Source of the DNA: Pseudomonas viridiflava
Lineage (GTDB): Bacteria; Pseudomonadota; Gammaproteobacteria; Pseudomonadales; Pseudomonadaceae
Length of the DNA: 64,000 nucleotides
Assembly (NCBI GenBank): GCA_900596015.1
Contig: UVIF01000002.1
Coordinates: forward strand, 186,001-250,000
Reading direction: 5' to 3'
In this document: one piece after another, positions 18,733 to 30,160 of the stretch
Layout of the letters: every line of letters begins with the position of its first letter
How positions within the stretch are numbered: the first letter of the stretch is position 1
Made by a program: the position numbers and the translations under genes
The notes under the pieces: generated by a model
Databases searched by the model: none
What the model was told of the DNA's origin: nothing
The model's input: only the letters and a program-made list of their open reading frames with translations

Positions 18733-19767
18733 TTACTTAGCTTGGGCTTCTACTTCAGCTTCTACGCGACGGTTTACAGCGCGGCCAGCGTCAGTGGCGT
18801 TGTCAGCCACTGGGCGGGTTTCGCCGTAGCCAACCGACTGAACGCGGTTGGATTCAACACCGTACTGACCGGTCAGCACTTGCTTGACAGCAGCAGCGCG
18901 ACGCTCGGACAGCTTCTGGTTGTAGGCATCAGGACCGACGGAGTCAGTGTGACCTTCAACAGTGGTGGTGGTCTGTGGGTACTGCTTCATGAAGTCAGCC
19001 AGGTTCTTGATGTCGCCATAGCTGTTGGTCTTCACGACCGACTTGTCGAAGTCGAACTTGACGTCCAGCTCAACGCGAACGGTTTCGGCAACGGCTGGGC
19101 AGCCATCAGCGTCAACGGTAACGTTGGCAGGGGTGTCAGGGCACTTGTCGACGTTGTCGCAGACGCCGTCGTTGTCGGAGTCAGCGCAGACTTCAGCTAC
19201 TGGAGCTGGAGCAGCGGCTGGAGCAGGCTTGGAGCCGCCACCGAAGTTCACACCAACGCCGACGGCAGGAGCCCACTCGGTGTCGCCCTTGTCGATGTTG
19301 TACAGAGCTTCAACGCCGGCACGGGCGTAGAAGTTCTCGGTGAAGTAGTACTTGGCGCCGCCACCCAGCTTGGCAAGGGTGGAGTGGTCACGACCACCGC
19401 GGTCCTGGCCAATGCTCTGGTGTGCGAAACCAGCGGAGACGTACGGACGCAGACCGGCGCCTGGAGTACCGAAGTGGTAGAAAGCGTCCAGGGCAGCATC
19501 GGAGCCCTTGATGTTCTTGCCAGCATCGCTACGGATGTTGTGGACTTCGTCGTAGGACAGAGCCAGTTCAACGTCGTCGGTCAGGAAGTAGCCAATCGAG
19601 CCACCGAACAGGTTGCCGTCGTTCTTGTAGTCACGGGCGCTGTCAGTCATGTACTTCTTGGCGAAGCCTTCCACCTCGACTGCGCCTTGGCCTTGTGCCA
19701 ATACGCCGAACGAAGTTACGGCAACAAGAGAACCAATGGCAAGGCCCAAGGTGTTTTTCAGTTTCAT
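18733..19767 (-). CDS. oprF: Major outer-membrane porin OprF
   Basis: 344 residues. A signal peptide ends near GVLAQGQG, followed by an eight-stranded beta-barrel domain. Next comes a Pro/Ala linker, then a four-cysteine calcium-type repeat segment (CADSDNDGVCDNVDKCPDTP...DGCP). The C-terminal OmpA-like domain binds peptidoglycan (FDFDKSVV, EGHTDSVG, NQKLSERRAAAV). It gives a non-specific pore and anchors the outer membrane. Codon use is strongly biased, as for a highly expressed gene. The leader carries a short hairpin (GCCCCT...AGGGGC, about 19798-19816) and a GGGGAT ribosome site. SigX, encoded next door, is known to drive oprF in Pseudomonas. Confidence 0.97.
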   Translation of the reverse strand: MKLKNTLGLAIGSLVAVTSFGVLAQGQGAVEVEGFAKKYMTDSARDYKNDGNLFGGSIGYFLTDDVELALSYDEVHNIRSDAGKNIKGSDAALDAFYHFGTPGAGLRPYVSAGFAHQSIGQDRGGRDHSTLAKLGGGAKYYFTENFYARAGVEALYNIDKGDTEWAPAVGVGVNFGGGSKPAPAAAPAPVAEVCADSDNDGVCDNVDKCPDTPANVTVDADGCPAVAETVRVELDVKFDFDKSVVKTNSYGDIKNLADFMKQYPQTTTTVEGHTDSVGPDAYNQKLSERRAAAVKQVLTGQYGVESNRVQSVGYGETRPVADNATDAGRAVNRRVEAEVEAQAK

Positions 19768-19871
19768 CCGTTAAATCCCCATCTGGTGATTGTTAAGCGC
19801 CCCTAATCCAGGGGCAGCTCGACGACAAGTCTAGCAGACCTTGCCGATACGTTAGAGACCTTTGCGCCGAA

Positions 19872-20462
19872 CTAAGTTTCGGACAGGTCTGCAAATTTAT
19901 CGCGGAGCTTATCTAAAGCCCGCTTGTACCGCATTTTGGTGGCGCTCAGGCCCATGTGCATGATGTCGGCGATCTCCTGGAACTCCAGCTCGGCGACGAA
20001 TCGCAGCACCAGAATCTCCCGGTCGATCGGGTTCACGAACACCAGCCAACGGTCGAGACCACCGCGCTCCTCCGGCTTGGGCGCCTTCTCTTCGGATGCC
20101 TCCTCGAGCGGATCGAGACTGAGAGCATCCATCAAGCGGCGCTTGCGCCTTTCCTTTCTGTACTGCGTGATGCATTCGTTATAGGTGATGCTGTAAAGCC
20201 ACGTCTTGAATTTCGACTTTCCCTCGAAATTCTTTAGCCCGTACAGCACCTTCAGCATCACTTCCTGACAGACATCGTCAGCGTCACGATCGTTCCCTAA
20301 ATATCTTGCGCAGACGTTGAAGAGGGTTCGCTGGTAGCGACGCATCAGCTCTTCATAGGCCCGCGTGACATGGAACAGCTCCTCGTGCGAACGCGCCACC
20401 AACTCCTCGTCAGAGAGCTCGCGGGGATCGTAGCGCACGGGCAGCGTATGTACTTTATTCAA
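19872..20462 (-). CDS. sigX: ECF sigma factor SigX
   Basis: 196 residues with sigma region 2 (RYLGNDRDADDVCQEVMLKVL, KFKTWLYSITYN) and region 4 (REILVLRFVAELEFQEIADIM). It controls envelope, fatty-acid and oprF expression in Pseudomonas, responding to membrane state. Translation appears to start at TTG 20462 (NKVHTLP follows): a TGA lies 7 codons upstream in frame with no ATG or GTG between, and no Shine-Dalgarno is visible. A downstream GTG (20438) is a weaker option. The weak start suggests low or controlled translation. Gene order cmpX-sigX-oprF is conserved. Confidence 0.95.
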   Translation of the reverse strand: MNKVHTLPVRYDPRELSDEELVARSHEELFHVTRAYEELMRRYQRTLFNVCARYLGNDRDADDVCQEVMLKVLYGLKNFEGKSKFKTWLYSITYNECITQYRKERRKRRLMDALSLDPLEEASEEKAPKPEERGGLDRWLVFVNPIDREILVLRFVAELEFQEIADIMHMGLSATKMRYKRALDKLRDKFADLSET

Positions 20463-20472
20463 AACAGGTCGG

Positions 20473-20502
20473 CCCGAAGGTCAGGTCCCCGAAAGTCAGG
20501 TC
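20473..20502 (-). repeat. Tandem 15-base repeat just upstream of sigX
   Basis: Read on the minus strand, GACCTGAC(T/C)TTCGGG occurs twice back to back (complements of 20488-20502 and 20473-20487; 14 of 15 bases equal), 10-40 bases ahead of the TTG start. It covers the area where a ribosome-binding site would sit. Confidence 0.8.
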
Positions 20503-20565
20503 ATTGTCCGCCAAGGCGTGATCGCTCAGCCTTTTTGCGGCGGCATACATTAGCAAAACGTTGAC

Positions 20566-21390
20566 CTATCGGCTACTCACCCTCTGTTCCAGCAGCTCGC
20601 GGTTGGACATCGAGACCAGCTCGCCGTCGTCGGTCATGACCGTCGTCTTGACGGTACCGATTTCCTCGATCTGCCCCTCGACCCCTCCAACCTGCACCTG
20701 CTGGCCCACCTGAAACATTTCTCGCACGTAGATCCCGGCCAGGATCTGACTGGCGATTTCACGGCTGCCCAACCCCATTGCCAGTGCTGCGGCCAGACCA
20801 ACGGTAATCAAGGCGATGACGATCACATGGTTCAGCAGGTCGGTCTTGACCTCCAACTGGCTGATGGCTACTGAAATGCTGATGATGATCACCAGCCATT
20901 GCGCCACACGCCCCAGGCCACCTGCGTAATCGAGCCCTACCCCTTCGGCGGCGCCGCGCACAACGCCATTGACCAGTTGCGCCAGCAGTACACCGACCAG
21001 CAACACCAGGGCGGCACCGAACACCTTGGGCAGGTACAACGCCAGCATGTCCAGGGTTGCCGACACCCGCTGCAGCCCGAGGGATTCGGCGGCCGACACC
21101 AGGAAAATCAACAACACGAACCAATAGACGATTTTGCCGATGAGAGTCGAGATCGGCACCCTGAGGCCGCCGCGGCCCAGCAGCTTGGTCAGGCCGGTGC
21201 CCGCCATCAGGCGGTCGAGCCCGAACTTGGCCAGCAGCTTGGACAACAACGTGTCGAGCAGCTTGGCGACCAGGAAACCCAGCAAAACCACCACCAACGC
21301 CCCGAACAGGTTGGGGATGAAATTGGCGACCTTGGTCCACAGGGCGGTCATCGCCGCCACCAGGCTTTGAGTCCAGGGGTCCAGTTCCAT
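20566..21390 (-). CDS. cmpX: Mechanosensitive-channel family membrane protein CmpX
   Basis: 274 residues. Several N-terminal transmembrane helices are followed by an MscS-type beta domain (FQVGQQVQVGGVEGQIEEIGTVKT splits into the EIGTVKT core typical of the family). The conserved gene between cfrX and sigX in Pseudomonas, it is linked with sensing membrane or osmotic state and with SigX activity. The start is 3 bases after the cfrX stop, so the two are co-translated. About 100 bases separate it from sigX. Confidence 0.9.
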   Translation of the reverse strand: MELDPWTQSLVAAMTALWTKVANFIPNLFGALVVVLLGFLVAKLLDTLLSKLLAKFGLDRLMAGTGLTKLLGRGGLRVPISTLIGKIVYWFVLLIFLVSAAESLGLQRVSATLDMLALYLPKVFGAALVLLVGVLLAQLVNGVVRGAAEGVGLDYAGGLGRVAQWLVIIISISVAISQLEVKTDLLNHVIVIALITVGLAAALAMGLGSREIASQILAGIYVREMFQVGQQVQVGGVEGQIEEIGTVKTTVMTDDGELVSMSNRELLEQRVSSR

Positions 21391-21393
21391 TGA

Positions 21394-21636
21394 TCAATCA
21401 GCCTTATCCGCAGCGGCGGAATCCGTACGACGAGACACCGGCGCGATATTCGCCGAACCACTGTTCACCGCGATCATGAACGCCTGACCCCAGCGCCCTA
21501 TCAGGCTGAAGAGATCGCCCGCGCCGACCTGTCGGTTGGCGGTCTTGAGCACTCGCCCCAGCGCGGCGCGGTCGTCGCGACCCGGCGCTTGAGCGTTGAG
21601 CATGTCTCGCAGGGATTCTTCGAACGGATCAGGCAT
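21394..21636 (-). CDS. cfrX: Small conserved protein CfrX
   Basis: 80 residues from the ATG at 21636 (MPDPFEESLRDML). A longer in-frame extension to 21705 is possible but less likely. No signal peptide; a weakly hydrophobic stretch FSLIGRWGQAFMIAVNS lies in the middle. Known in Pseudomonas only by position, directly ahead of cmpX-sigX-oprF. The function is unknown. Three-base spacing to cmpX indicates co-expression. Confidence 0.82.
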   Translation of the reverse strand: MPDPFEESLRDMLNAQAPGRDDRAALGRVLKTANRQVGAGDLFSLIGRWGQAFMIAVNSGSANIAPVSRRTDSAAADKAD

Positions 21637-21720
21637 GCATACCTCGCGAATTTCATTCAAAGACGAGACCCTGCTGCGATGAGTCACAAAGGTCCCGGCG
21701 GACACAGGGTAAATTCCGCG

Positions 21721-22716
21721 TCAGACCCAGCGCAAGCGTCGAAACAACAACCACTGGCCCAACGCCACGGCGACCATCAATGCGCAGGCAATGGTGAAGC
21801 CATAGGGGCTGTCGGAACCGGGAATGCCGCCGACATTGATGCCCAGCAGACCGGTCAGAAAGCTCATCGGCAGGAAGATCCCGGTGATGATGCCGAAGCG
21901 ATACATGGTGCGGTTCATGCGTTCGCTCTGGCGCCGGTCTTCGGCTTCCAGCACCAGCCCGACGCGCTCGCGCGCCAGTTCCAGCTCTTCCAGGTAGCGG
22001 GTCAGGCTGTTGTTGAGCTCGTTCCAGTAGTCGGCGTCGTCGTCGACGAACCAGGGCACCTTGTTGCGTGCCAGCTGACCAAAGATATCGCGCTGCGGCG
22101 CAAGGAAGCGGCGCAAGCCGGCCGCCCGTCGGCGCAGCTGCAGAATGCTGCCGTGCTCGGGCGTGTACCGTTCGTCGGCGTCGAGTTTGTCTTCTTCCAT
22201 ATCGACGATATCGGAGAGGTCTTCGACCAGCGCCTGGACCTTTTCGGTCAGGTGCTGAGCCAGATAAAGAATCAACTCCGAAGCGGTTTTCGGCCCCTTG
22301 CAGGCGGCGAATTGTTCGAGCAGGTCGTCGGTCGCGCGCAATGGCCGCAGGCGCAGGGAAATGATGCGCTGGGCCTGGGCGAAGATCCGCACCGAGACCA
22401 TGTCCTCGGGCTCGGCGCCGGGATTGAGATTGACCCCACGCAGGAACAGCAGCAATTCATCGTCGGGCAGCGGTACCAGGCGCGGCCGGGTGTTTTCCTC
22501 CAGCAGCAGATCGCAGCTGAATTCGCTCAGGCCACTGCTGCGGCGCAACCAGTCACGGGTCTGGGGATGGCTGCGGTCCCAGTGCAGCCACAGGCTCTGG
22601 TGGGGTTGCAGCTGCAGCCCGTCGATATCGGTCCGGGCAACCGACCGCGCACCACCCTTACCGTCCAGCAACAGGGCATGCACCAGGCCCCATTGCGCAT
22701 TTTCTTCCTCGTACAT
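21721..22716 (-). CDS. cmaX: CorA-family divalent metal transporter CmaX (ZntB-like)
   Basis: 331 residues with a large acidic cytoplasmic domain and two C-terminal membrane helices, as in the CorA/ZntB family. The pore signature between the helices is GIN (GLLGINVGGIPG) where classical CorA has GMN; ZntB-type proteins keep a similar IPG tail. It transports divalent cations (Mg or Zn) across the inner membrane. The gene lies upstream of cfrX-cmpX-sigX-oprF on the same strand, as in other Pseudomonas. Confidence 0.88.
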   Translation of the reverse strand: MYEEENAQWGLVHALLLDGKGGARSVARTDIDGLQLQPHQSLWLHWDRSHPQTRDWLRRSSGLSEFSCDLLLEENTRPRLVPLPDDELLLFLRGVNLNPGAEPEDMVSVRIFAQAQRIISLRLRPLRATDDLLEQFAACKGPKTASELILYLAQHLTEKVQALVEDLSDIVDMEEDKLDADERYTPEHGSILQLRRRAAGLRRFLAPQRDIFGQLARNKVPWFVDDDADYWNELNNSLTRYLEELELARERVGLVLEAEDRRQSERMNRTMYRFGIITGIFLPMSFLTGLLGINVGGIPGSDSPYGFTIACALMVAVALGQWLLFRRLRWV

Positions 22717-22743
22717 CGTGTCCCCGTTACTGGTGGAAAGTTT

Positions 22744-23229
22744 TCATTCAGGCATGCTCAGCGCCTCTGGCGAGACGATGATGCCGTTGTTGTCGGCGTA
22801 CAGATAGTGGCCGGGAACGAATGTGACACCGGCGAAGCTGACCTTCACATCGAGATCACCCAGACCCCGCTTGACGGTCGGCATCGGATGGCTGGCCAGG
22901 GCCTGAACACCGACATCGGTTTGTGCCAGCATGTCGACGTCACGCACGCATCCATAGATGACCAGGCCTTCCCAACCGTTCTCCGCGGCTTTCTGGGCGA
23001 GCATGTCGCCCAACAGCGCCTTGCGCAGCGAGCCACCACCGTCGACCACCAGCACCTTGCCGGTGCCATCCAGAGCCACCTGCTCGCGTACTCGCGAGTT
23101 GTCTTCGAAGGTCTTGATGGTGACGATCTTGCCGCCAAAGGAATCGCGGCCACCGAAATTGCTGAACATCGGTTCGAGCACCTCGACGTCGGGGTAGGCA
23201 TCGCACAGGTCGGGGGTCAGATAGTGCAT
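22744..23229 (-). CDS. rraA: Ribonuclease E activity regulator RraA family protein
   Basis: 161 residues, the normal RraA size. Conserved features are [17 protein letters not shown], the loop [20 protein letters not shown] and the acidic-basic segment [11 protein letters not shown]. Escherichia coli RraA trims mRNA decay by inhibiting RNase E. Related proteins are 4-hydroxy-4-methyl-2-oxoglutarate aldolases with the G-x20-R-D motif (here VIYGCVRD), so aldolase activity is an alternative. Starts 27 bases upstream of cmaX on the same strand. Confidence 0.9.
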   Translation of the reverse strand: MHYLTPDLCDAYPDVEVLEPMFSNFGGRDSFGGKIVTIKTFEDNSRVREQVALDGTGKVLVVDGGGSLRKALLGDMLAQKAAENGWEGLVIYGCVRDVDMLAQTDVGVQALASHPMPTVKRGLGDLDVKVSFAGVTFVPGHYLYADNNGIIVSPEALSMPE

Positions 23230-23313
23230 GGCATTGCTCCTGGGGCGGATGGCGGCTGCAAGAGCCAGAAGCCTGCGCCGGACGCGGCGCGGCCATCACA
23301 GCCTAGACCATGC

Positions 23314-24300
23314 TCAGGTCGCCGCCAACGGTGTCGCCCCGGGCAGGAGCTGCCGGTAGGGGTCGCTCAGCCAGGCACCGACCAGCGGCCAGACCTCGGC
23401 CTGGGCTTGCGCACTGACCAGCATGCGCACGTGGTCGAAGTCGTCGCCGAAACCTTGGGCACGGCCCAGGTCGACGAACTGATTGTGACTCCCGGCGAAT
23501 TGCTCGAACAGCTGCCGACAATCCCAACTCGGATCCTGCAGGTCTCCGACGGCCGCCACGGCCAGGATGGGCAGTTTCACTTCGCCCAGCCCCTGCCACC
23601 AGTCCCGCTCGGCATCGCCGAAGCGGCCGAACAGGCCTTTCCAGCGCATCCATTCGAGGCCAACGCCTACCGGCTCGTCTTCCGGGCCGCGCTTGAGGCG
23701 GGCTCCGGAGATGTGCGGATAGCGCTTGAGCAGGCGGCGCGCGGCCCAGTTCAGCGGAGGAATCCGCAACTGCCAGTGACGACGACTGACCTGCGCGCCG
23801 AACAAGGCCGCGGACGCTGCCAGATCACCCTGCAGATAGCCGCCACCCAGGGCGGCGGCCAGGGTGATGCCGCCGAGCGAATGCCCGACCCAGTGCGGTG
23901 TTTGAGCACTGACCTCGGCAACGAACGCACCGATGACCGGAAGATCGTAGCGGGCGTAGTCGGCCACGGTATTGCTGGCGTAGTGCTGGTTGCGCGGCGA
24001 CAGCCCGTGGCCGCGCATTTCGGCTATCCACACGTCGAACCCGCGACGTGCCAGCCAAGGCCCCAGGCCTATGCCCTTGGGCGAGTACCAGAAGCGCCGG
24101 TTGGAAAAGCTGCCATGCAGGAGGATCACCGGCACCCCGCGAGCACCCGGCTGGTCGGCCAGGCCCAGGCGCGTCAACGCAAGCTCGACACTGGGATCGG
24201 GGCTGTTGGCGGCCTTGATGCGGTAGATGTCTTCGCTGAGGTCGCCGCGACGCTCGGCACTGAGCAGCGCGACGGGAAAAAGGGTACTGCTGCTTTGCAT
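23314..24300 (-). CDS. Alpha/beta-hydrolase
   Basis: 328 residues from the ATG at 24300 (MQSSSTLF). The fold signatures are the oxyanion segment ILLHGSFSNRRFW, the nucleophile elbow GHSLGG (context PHWVGHSLGGITLA), an acid in AVGDLQDPSWD and a histidine in the C-terminal FDHVRML. No signal peptide, so probably cytoplasmic. Substrate unknown; it might be an esterase or lipase-like enzyme. The neighbour order hydrolase-ppsA recurs in Pseudomonas, but no metabolic link is evident. Confidence 0.82.
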   Translation of the reverse strand: MQSSSTLFPVALLSAERRGDLSEDIYRIKAANSPDPSVELALTRLGLADQPGARGVPVILLHGSFSNRRFWYSPKGIGLGPWLARRGFDVWIAEMRGHGLSPRNQHYASNTVADYARYDLPVIGAFVAEVSAQTPHWVGHSLGGITLAAALGGGYLQGDLAASAALFGAQVSRRHWQLRIPPLNWAARRLLKRYPHISGARLKRGPEDEPVGVGLEWMRWKGLFGRFGDAERDWWQGLGEVKLPILAVAAVGDLQDPSWDCRQLFEQFAGSHNQFVDLGRAQGFGDDFDHVRMLVSAQAQAEVWPLVGAWLSDPYRQLLPGATPLAAT

Positions 24301-24408
24301 AAGGCACTTGCGTCTGAATGAATGTGACTGTAACCGGGGCGCAAGCTGCGTTCCCATTGATCAGTGCGTGAAGGGCAAGATCAAGGGCGACGCGGCTTGC
24401 GCCGCTGC

Positions 24409-24498
24409 TACAGGGGACCGGGATGTTTGAAAGAACACGCCGGTCTGGGGTGGTACAGGGGACCGGGGTCCTGGGAAGGACACACCGGTCTGGGGTGG
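24409..24498 (+). repeat. Two tandem 45-base repeats between the hydrolase gene and ppsA
   Basis: Units 24409-24453 and 24454-24498 both begin TACAGGGGACCGGG and end CCGGTCTGGGGTGG, with a few differences between. The array lies 7 bases past the ppsA stop. A partial REP-like stretch (CGGCTTGCGCCGCTGC) precedes it at about 24392-24407. No gene is supported in the 204-base gap. Confidence 0.85.
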
Positions 24499-24504
24499 TA
24501 CGGC

Positions 24505-26880
<2,376 letters not shown>

Positions 26881-27054
26881 GGTGATCTCTCCACTGACTG
26901 GGTTGGAAAAGCTCGGGATGCCCGGCGCGAATCGTCGCACGCGGGGGGCTGTGGCCGCAGCCCCGGAAATGAACGAGAATGCCTGGCAATGCTGGCCATC
27001 AATCGGGCCTATCATATCCAAGAATCGTCAGTTGCCTAAGGGCCGGGGCGCACA

Positions 27055-27873
27055 ATGAAACGATCTGCATTCTTCATCTCCGACGGTACCGGCATTACCG
27101 CCGAAACGCTGGGGCAAAGTCTACTGGCGCAGTTCGAAAACATTACCTTCAGCAAGTTCACGCGGCCCTACATCGACAGCGTGGACAAGGCTCGAGCCAT
27201 GGTACAGCAAATCAATAACTGCGCCGAAAAGGACGGCGTGCGACCGATCATCTTCGACACCATCGTCAACCAGGACATCCGCGAGATCCTCGCCACCTCC
27301 AACGGCTTCATGATCGACATTTTCTCGACCTTCCTCGCCCCGCTGGAAATGGAGCTCAGCGCACATTCCTCGTACTCGGTGGGCAAGTCACACTCCATTG
27401 CCCACAACGCCAACTACATGGAACGCATCGAAGCGGTCAATTTCGCGCTGGACAACGACGACGGCGCCAGAACCCACTACTACGACAAGGCCGACCTCAT
27501 CCTGGTAGGCGTATCGCGCTGTGGCAAGACCCCGACCTGCCTGTACATGGCCATGCAATTCGGCATCCGCGCCGCCAACTACCCGCTGACCGAAGACGAC
27601 ATGGAGCGCCTGCAGTTGCCACCCGCGCTCAAGGCCCATCAGCACAAGCTGTTCGGCCTGACCATCGACCCCGATCGGCTCACCGCGATCCGCCACGAGC
27701 GCAAGCCCAACAGCCGCTACGCCAGTTTCGCCCAGTGCGAATTCGAAGTGCGCGAAGTGGAAGGCCTGTTTCGCCGCGAGAACATTCCGAACATCGACTC
27801 GACGCATTTTTCGGTGGAAGAAATCTCCGCCAAGATCCTCGTCGAGAAAGGCGTCGAACGGCGCTTCAAATAG
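27055..27873 (+). CDS. ppsR: PEP synthase regulatory protein (bifunctional kinase/pyrophosphorylase)
   Basis: 272 residues, DUF299 family. It starts [20 protein letters not shown] and carries the P-loop [15 protein letters not shown]. PpsR inactivates PEP synthase by ADP-dependent phosphorylation of a threonine and reactivates it by phosphate-dependent pyrophosphorylysis. Divergent location 174 bases from ppsA supports that target rather than pyruvate phosphate dikinase. The length equals that of known PSRP proteins. Confidence 0.95.
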   Translation: MKRSAFFISDGTGITAETLGQSLLAQFENITFSKFTRPYIDSVDKARAMVQQINNCAEKDGVRPIIFDTIVNQDIREILATSNGFMIDIFSTFLAPLEMELSAHSSYSVGKSHSIAHNANYMERIEAVNFALDNDDGARTHYYDKADLILVGVSRCGKTPTCLYMAMQFGIRAANYPLTEDDMERLQLPPALKAHQHKLFGLTIDPDRLTAIRHERKPNSRYASFAQCEFEVREVEGLFRRENIPNIDSTHFSVEEISAKILVEKGVERRFK

Positions 27874-27991
27874 GCGCCTGCACCCGTGGCGCCCGCCCCT
27901 GCCGAGCGGGCCAGCCTCGAACTTAACGGTCGATTCGCACTCCAAGGCCTCACCCGACCGTGCCTGCGCTGGCGGCACGAAAGCACCGTGC

Positions 27992-27997
27992 TAGAAT
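27992..27997 (+). promoter_or_regulatory. Candidate extended -10 upstream of the retropepsin/ATP-grasp operon
   Basis: GTGCTAGAAT gives an extended -10 TAGAAT, 71 bases before the ATG at 28068. The -35 is not recognisable. Confidence 0.35.
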
Positions 27998-28067
27998 GCG
28001 GTGCTCTCTTCCTGTTACCCGCGAAGCGTTTTTGCGGTGCCCGATTCGGTATTCATAATTTCAATTC

Positions 28068-28619
28068 ATGACTCTCAAGCCCCTTCCCCGCCTGTTCAGC
28101 CTCTTATTCATTGCGTTCATTCCGGGCCTGGGCCTGGCTGCCGAAAAGACCACCTACGGCCTTAACGAGTACGCGCAACTGACCGACATCGACCTGCGCG
28201 TGGCAGCCAAACTCGATACGGGTGCATTGACCGCCTCGCTCAGTGCCCGTGACATCAAGCGTTTCAAGCGCAATGGCCAACCCTGGGTACGCTTCTACCT
28301 GGCGATCGACAACGCCCATTCCCACCCCATCGAGCGGCCGCTGGTGCGCGTGAGCTCCATCAAGCGACGCGCCGACGATTGTGAATGCAGCGCCCGCGAA
28401 CGCAAGACCCATACCCAGCGGCCGGTGATCGAACTCGACGTGTGCATGGGCCATACCCAGCGCCGCATCGAAGTCAACCTCACCGACCGCACCGCATTCG
28501 ACTACCCGCTGCTGATCGGCTCCGATGCGCTCACCCGCTTCGACGCGCTGGTCGACCCCAGCCGCAAACACGCTGCCGGCAAACCCGCCTGCGCCACTGT
28601 CGCCACCCTCGCAGAGTAA
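28068..28619 (+). CDS. Retropepsin-like protease of the putative ATP-dependent zinc protease family (RimB/RloA type)
   Basis: 183 residues. A signal peptide (residues 1-25, ending GLGLAA) sends it to the periplasm. The mature protein has KLDTGALTASLSA with D50-T51-G52, the active-site triplet of retropepsin-type aspartic proteases, and a later YPLLIGSDAL strand typical of that fold. Databases call the family putative zinc protease, yet I see no HExxH. It carries two close cysteines (DDCEC) and others. First gene of a three-gene set with the 7TM protein (5 bases downstream) and an ATP-grasp ligase. The proteolytic role and target are inferred. Confidence 0.85.
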   Translation: MTLKPLPRLFSLLFIAFIPGLGLAAEKTTYGLNEYAQLTDIDLRVAAKLDTGALTASLSARDIKRFKRNGQPWVRFYLAIDNAHSHPIERPLVRVSSIKRRADDCECSARERKTHTQRPVIELDVCMGHTQRRIEVNLTDRTAFDYPLLIGSDALTRFDALVDPSRKHAAGKPACATVATLAE

Positions 28620-28624
28620 TTTCA

Positions 28625-30160
28625 ATGCGCGCTCTAACCCTGCACTTGAAGATCCTGATCACCGCGCTGGTGGGGCTGGGCATTGCCATCACCGCCTATC
28701 AGATCCTCGTACTCGGCATTCCGGTGACCGAAGACGAAACCGACGATCTGTGGAACATCGACGCCAAGGTCGAATTCGTCGCCAGCGCCAAGGACCCGGT
28801 AAAGGTGCAGATGTTCGTGCCGCCACTGAGCCGTGACTATGTGAGCCTCAACGAGAGCTTCATCTCCAACAACTACGGTGTCAGCGTCAATCGTCTGGAC
28901 GGCAACCGCAAGGTGACCTGGTCGGCCCGGCGCGCTTCGGGCAACCAGACGCTGTACTACCGCCTGGTACTGACCAAGCGTTACAGCGGCGAAAAACTCA
29001 AGGTCAAGGGCCCGATCTTCCGTGACAGCCTGGCTGTGGAAGGCCCGGAAAAGATCGCCGCCGAAGCGTTGCTGGCGCCCATCCGCCAGCATTCGGCCGA
29101 TGTCGAGACCTTTGTCGGCGAAACCATCAAGCGGGTCAACAATCTGGCCGACGACAACGTCAAGCTGCTGCTTGCCGGTGATACCTCGACCTTGCACAAG
29201 GCACGGATCGTCGACCTGCTGTTGTCCATCGCCCATGTCCCGATGGAAAAGGTCCACACCGTGCGCCTGCTCGCCGACCAGGCGCAGACACCGGAACTGT
29301 GGCTGCGCAGCTTCAACGGCAACGACTGGTTGTACTTCAACCCCGATACCGGCGAGCAGGGCCTGCCCGAGGATCGCCTGCTGTGGTGGACAGGTGACGA
29401 AAACCTGGTCAGCGTCGAGGGCGGACGCAAGGCAACCGTCACCTTCACCATGAACAACAGCGAGATGAACGCCATTCGCCTAGCCAAGCTGACCGACGAG
29501 AACACCGACGCCGACTTTCTCGAGTACAGCCTGTACGGCCTGCCGCTGCAGACCCAGCAGACCTTCATGATCATGGTGATGATCCCCATCGGCGTGCTGG
29601 TGATTCTGATCCTGCGCAACCTGATCGGCATCCAGACCCTGGGCACCTTCACTCCGGTGCTGATCGCCCTGGCGTTCCGCGAAACCCAGCTGGGCTTCGG
29701 CATCATCCTGTTTACGGTAATCACCGCGCTGGGGCTGTCGCTGCGCTCCTACCTGGAACACCTGAAGCTGCAGATGCTGCCCAGGCTGTCCGTGGTGCTG
29801 ACGTTCGTCGTGGTGCTGATTGCCGCGATCAGCCTGTTCAGCCACAAGCTGGGCCTGGAGCGCGGGCTGTCGGTGGCGCTGTTCCCGATGGTGATCCTGA
29901 CCATGACCATCGAGCGCCTGTCGATTACCTGGGAAGAGCGCGGCAGCGGGCATGCCTTGAAGGTCGCGGTGGGCACGCTGTTCGCCGCCTCCCTGGCGCA
30001 TATCCTGATGAGCGTTCCGGAACTGGTGTACTTCGTGTTCACCTTCCCGGCGATCCTGCTGATCCTGGTGGGTTTCATGCTCGCCATGGGCCGCTACCGC
30101 GGCTACCGACTGACCGAACTGGTGCGTTTCAAGGCCTTTCTCAAGCAGGCCGACTCCTGA
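28625..30160 (+). CDS. Inactive transglutaminase fused to seven transmembrane helices
   Basis: 511 residues. One N-terminal membrane helix (residues about 8-30) is followed by a periplasmic domain of roughly 290 residues with transglutaminase-like features (LWLRSFNGNDWLYFNPDTG). After it come about seven helices from QTFMIMVMIPIGVLVILIL to LLILVGFMLAMG. It matches the Transglut_i_TM plus 7TM_transglut domain pair, predicted from computational surveys to lack catalytic residues and to bind peptides. It starts 5 bases after the protease gene and overlaps the ligase start by one base (TGATG at 30158). The role is probably scaffold or sensor. Confidence 0.87.
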   Translation: MRALTLHLKILITALVGLGIAITAYQILVLGIPVTEDETDDLWNIDAKVEFVASAKDPVKVQMFVPPLSRDYVSLNESFISNNYGVSVNRLDGNRKVTWSARRASGNQTLYYRLVLTKRYSGEKLKVKGPIFRDSLAVEGPEKIAAEALLAPIRQHSADVETFVGETIKRVNNLADDNVKLLLAGDTSTLHKARIVDLLLSIAHVPMEKVHTVRLLADQAQTPELWLRSFNGNDWLYFNPDTGEQGLPEDRLLWWTGDENLVSVEGGRKATVTFTMNNSEMNAIRLAKLTDENTDADFLEYSLYGLPLQTQQTFMIMVMIPIGVLVILILRNLIGIQTLGTFTPVLIALAFRETQLGFGIILFTVITALGLSLRSYLEHLKLQMLPRLSVVLTFVVVLIAAISLFSHKLGLERGLSVALFPMVILTMTIERLSITWEERGSGHALKVAVGTLFAASLAHILMSVPELVYFVFTFPAILLILVGFMLAMGRYRGYRLTELVRFKAFLKQADS

